Source: Acidihalobacter prosperus
GTDB lineage: Bacteria; Pseudomonadota; Gammaproteobacteria; DSM-5130; Acidihalobacteraceae
Assembly (NCBI RefSeq): GCF_000754095.2
Contig: NZ_JQSG02000003.1
Location: forward strand, 237,397-301,396
Direction: 5' to 3'
Length of the DNA stretch: 64,000 nucleotides
Below the pieces are notes generated by a model that was given only the letters and a program-made list of their open reading frames with translations, had not been told where the DNA came from and made no database searches. Positions within the stretch are counted from its first letter, which is position 1, and each line of letters opens with the position of its first letter. Made by a program: the position numbers and the translations under genes. Below, piece by piece: positions 34,395-42,878 of the stretch.

Positions 34395-34453
34395 CTGCGG
34401 CGACGCGGGCGCGTTGGCCCCACAAACCGCCATGCGCCAATCGGCCTGAGCCG

Positions 34454-34723
34454 ATGCACAGCCGTTCCCGGCCGCCCGCTAGGCGCATACCGATCCCGAG
34501 CCCCGAGTGGGACGCGATCGCCGCCGACGTCAAACAGGCCATGCGCCTGACCGCGGAGCTGAACCGGCTCGGCTTCGAGGACGATGCGCAAATCCGGACG
34601 CTGTTCGGCGAATTGACCGGCCAACCGGTCGACGAGACCTTCAAGCTGTTCCCGCCGTTTCATACGGAATGCGGACGCAACATCCGCATCGGGCGCAAGG
34701 TATTCATCAACCAGGGCTGCACC
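34454..34723 (+). pseudogene. Maltose O-acetyltransferase-like gene truncated by an IS element
   Basis: About 90 codons of a hexapeptide acyltransferase (Maa/NodL/LacA type): the Mac domain region (EWDAIAADVKQAMRLTAELNRL, DDAQIRTLFGELTG) and the start of the left-handed beta helix (PPFHTECGRNIRIGRKVFINQGCT). The frame is cut at 34723/34724 by the IS element and stops in its left inverted repeat at 34759. The missing C-terminal half does not reappear on the other side of the element. Confidence 0.85.
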
Positions 34724-34759
34724 GGTAATCCCCCCCTTTTTAACGGTGCGCAAAGGTAG
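34724..34759 (+). repeat. IS left inverted repeat
   Basis: 36-base terminal repeat. Its first 12 bases equal the reverse complement of the other end. Confidence 0.88.
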
Positions 34760-34762
34760 GGT

Positions 34763-35551
34763 TCACGCCACCATCAGTGGCGGCTTGCCGCCATTGGCTT
34801 TGTGGGGGCGACGGTGATTGTAGAACCAGAGCCATTGGGTCGCATAATCTTGAACTTCCTCCAAACTGTCGAACAGGTGTTTGCTCAGCCAGCTGTAGCG
34901 AATGGTTCGGTTCGCGCGCTCGATGTAGGCGTTCTGCTGCGGCTTGCCAGGCTGGATATAGTCGATGCGGATGTCCCGCCTCATGGCCCAGCTGACGAAC
35001 TCATGGCTGACAAACTCTGGCCCATTGTCGCAGCGAATGGCGGTGGGTTTTCTCCGCCATTCCAGCAACTGGTCCAGCACTCGGATCACTCGCAGCGTCG
35101 GCAAGGAGAAGCCCGCTTCAATGGCCAGACCCTCTCGCCGGTAATCGTCAATCACGTTGAATAGCCTGAAGCACCTGCCATCGCTGAGCTGGTCGTGCAT
35201 GAAGTCCATCGACCAGACCTGATCCGGCTTGATTGGCTCTTTCAGGGGCTCAGGCGTCTGCCGCTTCAGGCGACGCCGGGGCTTGATCCGAAGGTTCAGT
35301 GCCAGCGCGCAGTAAATCCGATAGACACGCTTGTGATTCCAGCCCTGATGCTCGACGTTACGTAGATAGTGAAAGCATCGGCCAAAGCCCCAATCGCTTC
35401 CCTGCGCAGTCAGCTTGACCAGCCAATCAGCTATTTCGGCGTTCTCATCGCTGAGCGTAGCCTGGTAGCGGTAGCAGGTTTCACTGATCCGGAATGCCGC
35501 ACACACCAGGCGAACAGAAACGCCTCGGACCGCGACCGTTTGCTGAGCCAT
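34763..35551 (-). CDS. IS3-family transposase OrfB (integrase catalytic region)
   Basis: 263 residues from the internal ATG at 35551, though most product is probably made as an OrfAB fusion by frameshift at 35578-35584. The HTH_21-type N-terminus (VRLVCAAFRISETCYRYQA) is followed by the rve DDE domain: first Asp in WSMDFMHDQLSDGR, second in AIRCDNGPEF, Glu in PQQNAYIERANRTIR, ending FYNHRRPHKANGGKPP. The catalytic triad looks intact, so the element may be active. Confidence 0.93.
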   Translation of the reverse strand: MAQQTVAVRGVSVRLVCAAFRISETCYRYQATLSDENAEIADWLVKLTAQGSDWGFGRCFHYLRNVEHQGWNHKRVYRIYCALALNLRIKPRRRLKRQTPEPLKEPIKPDQVWSMDFMHDQLSDGRCFRLFNVIDDYRREGLAIEAGFSLPTLRVIRVLDQLLEWRRKPTAIRCDNGPEFVSHEFVSWAMRRDIRIDYIQPGKPQQNAYIERANRTIRYSWLSKHLFDSLEEVQDYATQWLWFYNHRRPHKANGGKPPLMVA

Positions 35552-35571
35552 CTCCTTGCGTCGGGATGGCT

Positions 35572-35838
35572 TTACCACTTTTTTGTGAGCGCCTCCTGGA
35601 CGATTTCGGCCTTGAGGCGTTCCTCGGCGTACATCTTCTTGAGCCGGCGGTTCTCGTCTTCGAGTTCCTTCAGCCGGGCCATCAGGGAAGCATCCATGCC
35701 GCCGTACCGGGCGCGCCATTTGTAAAAGCTGGCGCTGCTCATGCCATGCTCGCGGCACAGCTCGGGGACGGGCACCCCGTTTTCCGCTTGCTTGAGGATC
35801 GCCAGTATCTGGCTGTCCGAAAATCGCGATCTCTTCAT
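35572..35838 (-). CDS. IS3-family transposase OrfA
   Basis: 88 residues, HTH_Tnp_1 type: RSRFSDSQILAILKQAENGVP, ELCREHGMSSASFYKWRARYGG, then a leucine-zipper-like coiled coil (RLKELEDENRRLKKMYAEERLKAEIVQ). It binds the element ends and, fused to OrfB, forms the transposase. Stop TAA at 35572-35574, a few bases after the slippery run. Confidence 0.93.
   Translation of the reverse strand: MKRSRFSDSQILAILKQAENGVPVPELCREHGMSSASFYKWRARYGGMDASLMARLKELEDENRRLKKMYAEERLKAEIVQEALTKKW
35578..35584 (-). other. Programmed -1 frameshift site in the IS element
   Basis: The minus strand reads A-AAA-AAG in the orfA frame (Lys-Lys before TGG-TAA). A -1 slip gives Lys-Val-Val-Lys and continues into the orfB frame without a stop. 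This is the standard IS3-family signal for producing OrfAB. Confidence 0.85.
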
Positions 35839-35873
35839 GCAGAATCTCCTTCGTGCTAGGTTACGAGAAAATT

Positions 35874-35910
35874 CTACTTTTGAGCACCGCTAATTCTTGG
35901 GGGGATTACC
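35874..35910 (+). repeat. IS right inverted repeat
   Basis: 37-base terminal repeat, imperfect match to the left end. Confidence 0.88.
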
Positions 35911-36121
35911 TGCGAGCGAAGTAAGTTTGAGGCGGCAAAAACCCATTTCGACACTAACCATCATCTGACAGTTGTTTGGGATTCAACCACTCCTGATCAC
36001 GCCGCCGAAGCTTTGAAGGTCACCATTCGAGCCACGTTGCCCCAACTTGCGAAGCAACGTGATGGCGACGTATAACACTGCGGCCCACTGAAAACGCAGC
36101 TAACGATAATTAGGCGGGCGT

Positions 36122-36427
36122 ATGAAGATTAAAATTGTACTTACAATCCTCATCTCTCTGTCCTTGGTGGGTTGCGCAACGACTCTAACCCAGCAAGCAA
36201 TGAATGTGCGCGATGCGGTAGCGAATACAGTTTCCAATTGTAAATTTATTGGCACTGTCAGCGGAACATCTGGGTGGGGAAATCTTGCGGCATCTGTTGG
36301 TATCAAGAGCGCTAAAAATCAGGCTCGTAACAAGGCGGCACAACTCGGTGCGAACAGAATAGTTTGGACAAGTATTCAAGGTGGCTACTCGCCTTATGTG
36401 TCAGGGAACGCATACGAATGCAAATAG
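36122..36427 (+). CDS. Small lipoprotein, DUF4156-like
   Basis: 101 residues with a type-II signal peptide and lipobox LVGC (Cys18). The rest holds AGT-like small residues and NKAAQLGANRIVWTSIQGG, a pattern of the DUF4156/YjeI lipoproteins. Function unknown. It lies in a segment (about 35911-36600) with lower GC and different codon use than the rest of the window, next to the IS element, so it was probably acquired by transfer. The 230 bases after it show nothing recognisable. Confidence 0.8.
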   Translation: MKIKIVLTILISLSLVGCATTLTQQAMNVRDAVANTVSNCKFIGTVSGTSGWGNLAASVGIKSAKNQARNKAAQLGANRIVWTSIQGGYSPYVSGNAYECK

Positions 36428-36657
36428 GAATCCGACCCCGTCGAACTGAATCGCCACCGATTTTCAAGACGCTGCAAGCTGTTCCTGTAGCGTTCGATGT
36501 CTGCAAAGTGCTACATAGCCGCCGATCAATCTGGAACATGCCAATGGCTGCTCAGGGTCGATTACAGCCCTCTCGTTCCACGTAACGTCATCACACCCAG
36601 ACTACACGTATCGGCCGATTCCCAGCATGGCATCGCGTGCAGCCTCGACCGATGCGC

Positions 36658-37059
36658 TCAGGCCGCCTGTTTCGGTGCGAAGCGCCGGTCGAGGTAGGCG
36701 ATGATGTCCGTGGATTCGTACATCCAGCGCACGCTGCCGTCGCCTTCCTCGATACGCAGGCAGGGCACCTTCACCTCGCCGCCGCCGGCCTGGAGTTCTG
36801 CGCGGCTGGCCGGGTCGTGCTGGGCGTCGCGCAGAGCGATGTCGAGCGACAGCCGCTTCATCGCGCGCCGCGTCTTGATGCAGAACGGGCACGACTGGAA
36901 GTGATAGAGCCGGAGCGCACGGGTCTCGGCGTCGACCTTCGCCTGTTCCTCGGCCGGACGCTCGATGCCCTTGGGCGTGGTCATCCGGTCGGCGGCGATC
37001 ATGATCGGCGTCGCCACCAGACGCACGGTGCGGAAAAAGAGTCGGATCAGCGGTCTCAT
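36658..37059 (-). CDS. Thioredoxin-fold protein, glutaredoxin/GST N-terminal type
   Basis: 133 residues: an amphipathic/hydrophobic leader (about 1-25), then a glutaredoxin-like domain with active site CPFC (FQSCPFCIKTRRAM, about residues 57-60), cis-Pro context KVPCLRI and ESTDIIAYLDRRF at the end. It would act as a monothiol/dithiol reductant, possibly membrane-associated through the leader. Single gene. Confidence 0.87.
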   Translation of the reverse strand: MRPLIRLFFRTVRLVATPIMIAADRMTTPKGIERPAEEQAKVDAETRALRLYHFQSCPFCIKTRRAMKRLSLDIALRDAQHDPASRAELQAGGGEVKVPCLRIEEGDGSVRWMYESTDIIAYLDRRFAPKQAA

Positions 37060-37147
37060 GGTCTACCCTGGAAATTCAAAACGGCTCAGTTTACCGGTCC
37101 GCGGGCACAAGTCCACCGTCGCCCCGAATAGCCCTCTCGGAAGGATT

Positions 37148-37732
37148 TCAGCGCCAACCCAGGGCACAGATCAATGGGTGTCGCGGGTCCCCGTTGCGCC
37201 GCACATCGACGGACGCAAACCCGGACGCACGCAACAGCTCGGTCAGGGCCTCAGAATCGAAGGGCCGGTATGCTTCGCGTTGGCGGTCGTGCACGGTGAC
37301 GGCGAGCACGCCGCCTGGACTGAGTACGCGCAGGATTTCGCGCAACGCCGTAACCGGATCATTCCAGAAATAGATGCTGTTCACGGCCAGCGCCTTGTCG
37401 AAACTCGCATCGCCGTAGGGCAACGCGTCCACACTACCGAGTTCGAGTCGCACCCGCCCAGCCTCGATGAACCGGCGATTGCGTGCGTTCGCCGCGCGCA
37501 GCATTTCGGCGGAATGATCGATGCCGGCGACGCTGACGTCAGGCCGGGCACGGCAGGCCAGTTCCACGGCCATCCCGGGCCCGAAACCGATCTCGAGCAG
37601 GCGGTCGCCGGCGGCCAGCTCCAGCAGATCGAGTGTCCAACGATTGTCCTGGGCGTTGTGCCAGGTCATCAGTTGCCCGAGCAGGCGACCGACCAATCCA
37701 CGCGGATGTCCCGCCTGCCCAGGCCCGCTCAT
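37148..37732 (-). CDS. Class I SAM-dependent methyltransferase
   Basis: 194 residues with motif I LLEIGFGPG, the acidic residue in AGIDHSAEML, then SVDALPYGDASFDKALAVNSIYFW and LREILRVLSPGG, as in Methyltransf_11 proteins (UbiE-like small-molecule methylation). Substrate unknown. Its start overlaps the stop of the preceding methyltransferase gene by 4 bp, so the two form an operon. Confidence 0.88.
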   Translation of the reverse strand: MSGPGQAGHPRGLVGRLLGQLMTWHNAQDNRWTLDLLELAAGDRLLEIGFGPGMAVELACRARPDVSVAGIDHSAEMLRAANARNRRFIEAGRVRLELGSVDALPYGDASFDKALAVNSIYFWNDPVTALREILRVLSPGGVLAVTVHDRQREAYRPFDSEALTELLRASGFASVDVRRNGDPRHPLICALGWR

Positions 37733-38352
37733 GTCGCGGCGGATCGTCGGATCAGTCGAAAATAGCCGAAGCGCTGGATCATGCCGCCCGGCGTACGATG
37801 CGACTCCTCGCGCGTCTCGATGAGGTCGAACGCGTCGCCGAACTGTTCGAGTATCTGCGGCGCGTCGTACTGCACGATCTCAAGCCCGCTGCAGCGGTCC
37901 GGGCCGCCCACCGCGAAGGCCGCCAGGATGAGATGGCCGCCGGGACGCAGGGTCCGCAGCAGGGTCTGGCGATAGCGGCGTCGGTCGTCCGCTTCGGTGA
38001 GAAAGTGGAACACGGCGCGGTCGTGCCAGACATCGAAGCGATGCGGCGGGGCGAAGGTGGTGGCATCGGCCTCGAACCACTCGACCGCCTCGGCGCGGTC
38101 GCCCAGACGCTGGCGGGCGTGTTCGAGTGCCGCGCCAGCGAGGTCGAGCACCGCCGGGTGCCGGTATCCGGCATCGAGCAGGCGGTCGACCAGCCGCGAT
38201 GCGCCGCCGCCGACATCGATGATCTCCGCGCTCCGCGGGCAACCCGCGGCCTCGATCAGCGACAGCGACAATGTCGGATCGGCCTGATACCAGCTCACCT
38301 CCAACGGCGATTTTTCGCGATAGATCCGTTCCCAGTGCGCCTTGCGGTCCAT
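37729..38352 (-). CDS. Class I SAM-dependent methyltransferase
   Basis: 207 residues. It begins HWERIYREKSPLEVSWYQADPTLSLSLI, a recognisable family start; motif I is AEIIDVGGGASRLVD, followed by LDLAGAALEHARQRL and DVWHDRAVFHFLT. Family members are annotated as small-molecule or thiol/metalloid methyltransferases, without firm substrate. It is divergent from the second guanidine riboswitch, sharing a 240-base intergenic region (38353-38592). Confidence 0.88.
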   Translation of the reverse strand: MDRKAHWERIYREKSPLEVSWYQADPTLSLSLIEAAGCPRSAEIIDVGGGASRLVDRLLDAGYRHPAVLDLAGAALEHARQRLGDRAEAVEWFEADATTFAPPHRFDVWHDRAVFHFLTEADDRRRYRQTLLRTLRPGGHLILAAFAVGGPDRCSGLEIVQYDAPQILEQFGDAFDLIETREESHRTPGGMIQRFGYFRLIRRSAAT

Positions 38353-38592
38353 CCGCCCCCCGACGTCGTGACATCAACCGATTATGCCCCTGCTCGCGAG
38401 AGGTGTCGCGCACCAGCACGGGGCGCGACGACGGGCGCGCGCACCGCAGCGAAGCGAACGGCCACGCATTCGCCCCGTTCCAGCCCTTCTGGAGCATGTT
38501 GCGAGGCTGGCACCCATTCTGCATAGACGGAATCAGGACATTCTGAACGCACGGAGTCTTCGCGCAGACAGCGGCTTTATCAAACAGCATTC

Positions 38593-38726
38593 AAGGCGAC
38601 TAGGGTTCCGCCCGCATCCATGCGGGGCCTGGACCGAGAGTCGCCGGCCCCGGCGGCGGGGCTACACGGCGGGATAAAAGCCCGGGAGAGCGAATACGCG
38701 ATGTATTCCTCCCCGGGCTTTTTTTT
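38593..38726 (+). ncRNA. Guanidine-I (ykkC) riboswitch, copy 2
   Basis: Same conserved blocks as copy 1: ACTAGGGTTCCG, a variable hairpin (CCCGCA/TGCGGG, compensatory relative to copy 1), CCTGGACCGAGAG, and ACGGCGGGATAAAAGCCCGGGAGA. The 3' end is a terminator hairpin with eight T (38719-38726). Covariation in the variable stem supports the fold. It lies 56 bp before an ABC importer operon with a guanidine-hydrolase-type enzyme, the expected target of a guanidine ON switch. Confidence 0.97.
38680..38726 (+). terminator. Riboswitch expression-platform terminator, copy 2
   Basis: AGCCCGGGAG pairs with CTCCCCGGGCT around an inner GAATAC/GTATTC stem, followed by a T-run. It competes with the aptamer 3' segment. 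Confidence 0.9.
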
Positions 38727-38782
38727 CGCGCGGGTCCGTGACGCGCGGAATCATCGGCTCACCTCAACATGGAGCGCATGCC

Positions 38783-39763
38783 ATGAAACGCAGCAAGAAA
38801 CTGATCGCCACCCTGATGCTTACCCTGCTTGCCCCGGTGATGTTCATGTCCACCGCACGCGCCGAGATCACCCTCGGCATCAGCGACTGGCCCGGCTGGG
38901 TGGCCTGGTACATCGCCCAGGAGAAGGGTTACTTCAAGAAGTACGGGGCGCACGTGAAGCTGGTGTGGTTCCCGAACTACATCGACTCGGTCAACGCGCT
39001 CTCCGCCGGCCAGCTCGACGCCAACAGCCAGGCTCTGATCGACACCCTGGCGCCGTTGGAGAAGGGCGTGCCGATCAAGACCATCCTGGTCACCGACAAC
39101 TCGGCCGGCAACGACGCGCTGATGGTGAGCAACAGCATCAAGAGCTTCGCCGACCTCAAGGGCAAGACCATCGGACTCGAGCAGTACTCGATCGAGAACT
39201 ACCTCGCCGACACCGCCCTGGCGCGCCACGGCATGTCCGAGAAGGACGTGAAGATCGTCAACATGAGCACCGGCGACGCCGCCGCCGCGCTGATCTCCGG
39301 GCGCATCGACGGCGCCGGCGTGTGGAATCCCTGGATCAACCGCATCGAGAACAGCCACAAGGGCCATCCGCTGTTCACCAGCAAGGACGCACCCGGCCTG
39401 ATCCCCGACATCGTCGCCGCGCGCGAGTCCTCGCTCAAGAAGCACGCCAAGGACTTCGAGGGCATGGTCAAGGCCTGGTTCGCGGTGGTCCGCTTCGTGC
39501 ACGCCCATCCCGAGGCCGCGGCGAAGATCATGGCGCCGCATGTGGGTCTCGATCCCAAGGAGTATGCCTTGTCGCTGGCGGGAACGCGCCTGTTCGGCGC
39601 CGAACTGAACCGCGAGGCGATGAAGCCGGGCAGCTCCTCGGTGTCGCTGTACAACAGCACGGCGGATACCGGGAAGTTCCTGATCAAGGCGAAGGCGATC
39701 GCCAAGACGCCGGACCCTTCGATGTTCATCGACCCGAAGTTCGTCGACATGGCGTCGAAGTGA
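38783..39763 (+). CDS. ABC transporter substrate-binding protein for guanidine-type importer
   Basis: 326 residues, signal peptide (LIATLMLTLLAPVMFMSTARA, cleavage near residue 27), then an NMT1/SsuA-like fold starting ITLGISDWPGWVAWYIAQEKGYF. Acidic and aromatic residues near the N-terminal lobe could bind a cation such as guanidinium. Start at 38783 with GGAG upstream. First gene of riboswitch-2 operon, 50 bp before its permease. Binding proteins of this type are common after guanidine-I riboswitches; the exact ligand is inferred. Confidence 0.92.
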   Translation: MKRSKKLIATLMLTLLAPVMFMSTARAEITLGISDWPGWVAWYIAQEKGYFKKYGAHVKLVWFPNYIDSVNALSAGQLDANSQALIDTLAPLEKGVPIKTILVTDNSAGNDALMVSNSIKSFADLKGKTIGLEQYSIENYLADTALARHGMSEKDVKIVNMSTGDAAAALISGRIDGAGVWNPWINRIENSHKGHPLFTSKDAPGLIPDIVAARESSLKKHAKDFEGMVKAWFAVVRFVHAHPEAAAKIMAPHVGLDPKEYALSLAGTRLFGAELNREAMKPGSSSVSLYNSTADTGKFLIKAKAIAKTPDPSMFIDPKFVDMASK

Positions 39764-39813
39764 GCTGACACCCCCGCGCGGCCCGGCAACCCAACCCAAG
39801 AGCGAGGTGCGAG

Positions 39814-40704
39814 ATGAGCGCAATACGTGAGACCTCCCTGAATCCGGCGACCGATACCCTGGCCCCCGCACCCGCTGCGGCGGGCACGGGCAGCGGCGCC
39901 GGCCGGGCCGCGCGGCGGGCCACCCTTTGGGTCGTGCGCGGCACGCTGCCGCGCCGGCACTACGTAGCCATCGCCCTGTTCAGCTTCCTGCTGATGCTGG
40001 GCGGTTGGTGGGGGCTGTCCGACAGCGGCCTGGTGCCGCAACTGTTCCTACCCTCGCCGCCCCAGGTGCTGGCGCGTCTGCAGGCCTGGTACGGGCAGGG
40101 CAACCTGATCGCCGACACCGAGATCAGCATCTACCGCGTCACCGCCGGCTTCGTGCTCTCCGCGGTGATGGCGATCCCGCTCGGCCTGTACATCGGCAGC
40201 TACCGGCCGGTGCAGGCCTTCTTCGAGCCCATGGTCGAGTTCGCCCGCTACCTGCCGGCGGTGGCCTTCGTGCCGCTGGTGCTGCTGTGGGTGGGCATCG
40301 GCGAGGGCGCCAAGATCAGCATCATCTGGATCGGCACCTTCTTCCAGATGGTGCTGATGATTTCCGAGAACGTGCGCCACGTGCCGACCGCGCAGATCGA
40401 GGCCGCGCAGACCATGGGCGCCAACCGCGCCGAAATCGTGTCGCGGGTGATCTTCCGCTCCGCCCTGCCGGACATCGTCGACACCCTGCGCGTCACCCTC
40501 GGCTGGGCCTGGACCTACCTCGTCGTGGCCGAAATGGTGGCCGCCAACTCCGGCCTCGGCTACGCGATCCTGCAGGCGCAGCGCTTCCTGCAGACCGGCA
40601 AGATCTTCGGCGGCATCCTGCTGATCGGCACCATCGGCCTGATCATGGATCAGCTGTTCCGCTTCCTGCACCGCCGGGCCTTCCCCTGGCTGCACCGCGC
40701 CTGA
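39814..40704 (+). CDS. ABC transporter permease
   Basis: 296 residues, SsuC/TauC class, six hydrophobic segments after an alanine/proline-rich N-terminal extension of about 45 residues. The EAA loop that contacts the ATPase is EAAQTMGANRAEIVSRVIFRSALPDI. It ends 10 bp before the ATPase gene. Function: inner-membrane channel of the guanidine-regulated importer; it may also serve the orphan binding protein at 19169. Confidence 0.95.
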   Translation: MSAIRETSLNPATDTLAPAPAAAGTGSGAGRAARRATLWVVRGTLPRRHYVAIALFSFLLMLGGWWGLSDSGLVPQLFLPSPPQVLARLQAWYGQGNLIADTEISIYRVTAGFVLSAVMAIPLGLYIGSYRPVQAFFEPMVEFARYLPAVAFVPLVLLWVGIGEGAKISIIWIGTFFQMVLMISENVRHVPTAQIEAAQTMGANRAEIVSRVIFRSALPDIVDTLRVTLGWAWTYLVVAEMVAANSGLGYAILQAQRFLQTGKIFGGILLIGTIGLIMDQLFRFLHRRAFPWLHRA

Positions 40705-40714
40705 GGAGACCGGC

Positions 40715-41593
40715 ATGAATCCCGCCAGCGAACCCAAGATCGCCGTCCGCGGCCTCGGCAAGCATTTCTACACCAAGGGCCGCGAGTTTCACGCCCTCGA
40801 CAACATCGATCTCGAGGTGCGCCCCAACGAATTCCTCGCCCTGGTCGGCGCCTCCGGCTGCGGCAAATCGACCCTGCTGCGCATCATCGGCGGCCTGGAA
40901 ACCCTCACCGAGGGCGAGATCCTGGTCGACGGCCGCGCCGTGCACGGCCCCGGCAGGGACCGCGTGATGGTATTCCAGGACTACAGCCTCTATCCCTGGC
41001 TGACGGTGATCGAGAACATCCGCTTCTGCCGCCAGCTCGACGCCCACGCACGCGGCGCGACCACCGCCGACGCCGCCTCGGCGGTGGACCGCTCCTACGC
41101 CCTGCTCGCGCTGATGGGCCTGGAGAAGGTCAAGGACAGCTACCCCAACGCCCTCTCCGGCGGCATGCGCCAGCGCGTGGCCATCGCCCGCGCGCTCATG
41201 TCGCGCCCCGAGGTGCTGCTGATGGACGAGCCCTTCGGCGCGCTGGACGCGCAGACGCGCGAGGTGATGCACGACCTCATCCTGCACGTCTTCGAACTGG
41301 AAAAGACCACCATCGTGTTCGTCACTCACGACGTCGACGAAGCGGTGTATCTCGCCGACCGTGTGGTGGTACTCGCCCCCAATCCCGGGCATGTCGATTC
41401 GATTCACGACATCGACCTGCCGCCCCCGCTGGAACGCGATCAGGACCTCAAGCTGGCGCCGGATTTCCTCGCGCAGAAGAAGACCATCCTCGACCGCATC
41501 CGGCAGACCACCGGCGTACAGCGCGACCTGGAAATGCTCGAACGCATGACCCGGCACCTGCGCGACACCGCCTCCACGAACCAAGGAGACTGA
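40715..41593 (+). CDS. ABC transporter ATP-binding protein
   Basis: 292 residues, SsuB/TauB class: Walker A GASGCGKST, Q-loop FQDYSLYPWLTV, signature LSGGMRQR, Walker B VLLMDEPFGALD and switch His FVTHDVDEA. About 40 C-terminal residues follow the nucleotide domain. It ends 2 bp before the hydrolase gene, whose ribosome site (GGAGA) lies inside the end of this gene. Confidence 0.96.
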   Translation: MNPASEPKIAVRGLGKHFYTKGREFHALDNIDLEVRPNEFLALVGASGCGKSTLLRIIGGLETLTEGEILVDGRAVHGPGRDRVMVFQDYSLYPWLTVIENIRFCRQLDAHARGATTADAASAVDRSYALLALMGLEKVKDSYPNALSGGMRQRVAIARALMSRPEVLLMDEPFGALDAQTREVMHDLILHVFELEKTTIVFVTHDVDEAVYLADRVVVLAPNPGHVDSIHDIDLPPPLERDQDLKLAPDFLAQKKTILDRIRQTTGVQRDLEMLERMTRHLRDTASTNQGD

Positions 41594-41595
41594 GC

Positions 41596-42786
41596 ATGTT
41601 CGTCAAAAAACCCCGTCAACCTGGGTTCGCCCGCCCGGCCACCGGCCACCGTCATCACCCGTCGTTCGACCGCTCCGGTCTGCAGGGCTGGAAGATGGCG
41701 CACCACGAGAAGGATATTCCCGACGTCGCCTGGCAGGCCGAGCAGGAACGCTGTCTGCGCCTGGGCCTGCCCGGTGCGGAAAGCATCGAGGACAAGAGCA
41801 TCCCGACCTTCGCACGCGGCGAACTGCCCCACTTCGCCGGCATCAACACCTTCATGAAGGCGCCCTACGTCGAGGACGTGCGCGACGTCGGCAAGTACGA
41901 CGCCGCGATCATCGGCGCGCCCTTCGACGGCGGCACCACCTACCGCCCCGGCGCGCGCTTCGGACCGCAGGGCATCCGCCGCATATCCGCGCTGTACACG
42001 CCGTACAACTACGAGATCGGCGTCGACCTGCGCGAGCAGATGAAGCTGTGCGACGCCGGCGATATCTTCACCATCCCCGCCAACATCGAGAAGACCTTCG
42101 ACCAGATCAGCAACGCCGTCGGCCACGTGTTCGCCAGCGGCGCCCTGCCGATCATCCTCGGCGGCGACCACTCGATCGGCTTCGCCACCGTGCGCGGCAT
42201 CGCCCGGCAGACCGACAAGCGCATCGGCATCATCCACTTCGACCGCCACGCCGACATCCAGGAAAAGGATCTCGACGAGCGCATGCACACCACGCCGTGG
42301 TTCCACGCCACCAACCTGCCCAACGTGCCGGCCACCAATCTGGTGCAGATCGGCATCGGCGGCTGGCAGGTGCCGCGCGAGGCGGTCAAGGAGGCGCGCA
42401 ATCGCGAGACCACCATCATCACCATGCACGACGTCGAGCGCCTCGGCCTCGACAAGGTCGCCGAGATCGCCCTGGAATACGCCTGGAAGGATGCCGACGC
42501 GGTCTACCTGAGCTTCGACATCGACAGCGTGGACGCCGGCTTCGTGCCCGGCACCGGCTGGCCCGAGCCGGGCGGCTTCCTGCCGCGCGAAATCCTCTAC
42601 CTGCTCGGCGCGGTGGCCAAGGAAGGCATCTGCGGCATGGAGGTGGTCGAGGTCTCGCCGCCCTACGACATCTCCGACATCACCTCGCTGATGGCCACCC
42701 GCGCGATCGTCGACGTGCTCGGTACGCTGGTCGCGCACGGCAAGATGGGCGCCCACCGCCACATCATCCGCGGCTGGGGCGAATAG
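41596..42786 (+). CDS. gdmH: Guanidine hydrolase (GdmH-type ureohydrolase)
   Basis: 396-residue arginase/agmatinase-family protein with a long N-terminal extension (about 95 residues) as in the Ni-dependent guanidine hydrolase GdmH of Synechocystis. Metal ligands: His192 (GGDHS), Asp216, His218 and Asp220 (FDRHAD, not the usual DAHxD), Asp308 and Asp310 (SFDIDSVD). The stretch DAGFVPGTGWPEPGG, with Trp, separates this clade from agmatinases. Reaction: guanidine + H2O to urea + NH3. Riboswitch, importer and nickel permease around it all fit. No HypA/HypB-like helpers (GhaA/GhaB) are in the window. Confidence 0.93.
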   Translation: MFVKKPRQPGFARPATGHRHHPSFDRSGLQGWKMAHHEKDIPDVAWQAEQERCLRLGLPGAESIEDKSIPTFARGELPHFAGINTFMKAPYVEDVRDVGKYDAAIIGAPFDGGTTYRPGARFGPQGIRRISALYTPYNYEIGVDLREQMKLCDAGDIFTIPANIEKTFDQISNAVGHVFASGALPIILGGDHSIGFATVRGIARQTDKRIGIIHFDRHADIQEKDLDERMHTTPWFHATNLPNVPATNLVQIGIGGWQVPREAVKEARNRETTIITMHDVERLGLDKVAEIALEYAWKDADAVYLSFDIDSVDAGFVPGTGWPEPGGFLPREILYLLGAVAKEGICGMEVVEVSPPYDISDITSLMATRAIVDVLGTLVAHGKMGAHRHIIRGWGE

Positions 42787-42878
42787 CCGGCCACAGGATT
42801 GCGGTATAGGCTTGACCTGGCCACCCGCCCGGGCGCGGGCGGCCGGGCCACCGCAAGAACCGAGACAAGGAGCTCTGC

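Larger units (their letters stand above)
34724..35910 (-). mobile_element. IS3-family insertion sequence
   Basis: 1187 bp bounded by imperfect inverted repeats (34724-34759 and 35874-35910; both read GGTAATCCCCCC inward and share GCGGTGC/CGGTGC and AAAGGTAG/AAAAGTAG). It carries orfA and orfB on the minus strand with a frameshift site between. No short target duplication flanks it (left CACC, right TGCG), which suggests an old or rearranged insertion. Confidence 0.93.

Noticed and set aside
34714-35920. Target-site duplication around the IS element
   Set aside because: Flanking bases CACC and TGCG do not match at any 3-5 base length.
41596-42786. Agmatinase or arginase
   Set aside because: The DRHAD and GTGWPEPGG variants, long N-terminus, riboswitch and nickel permease all favour guanidine hydrolase.
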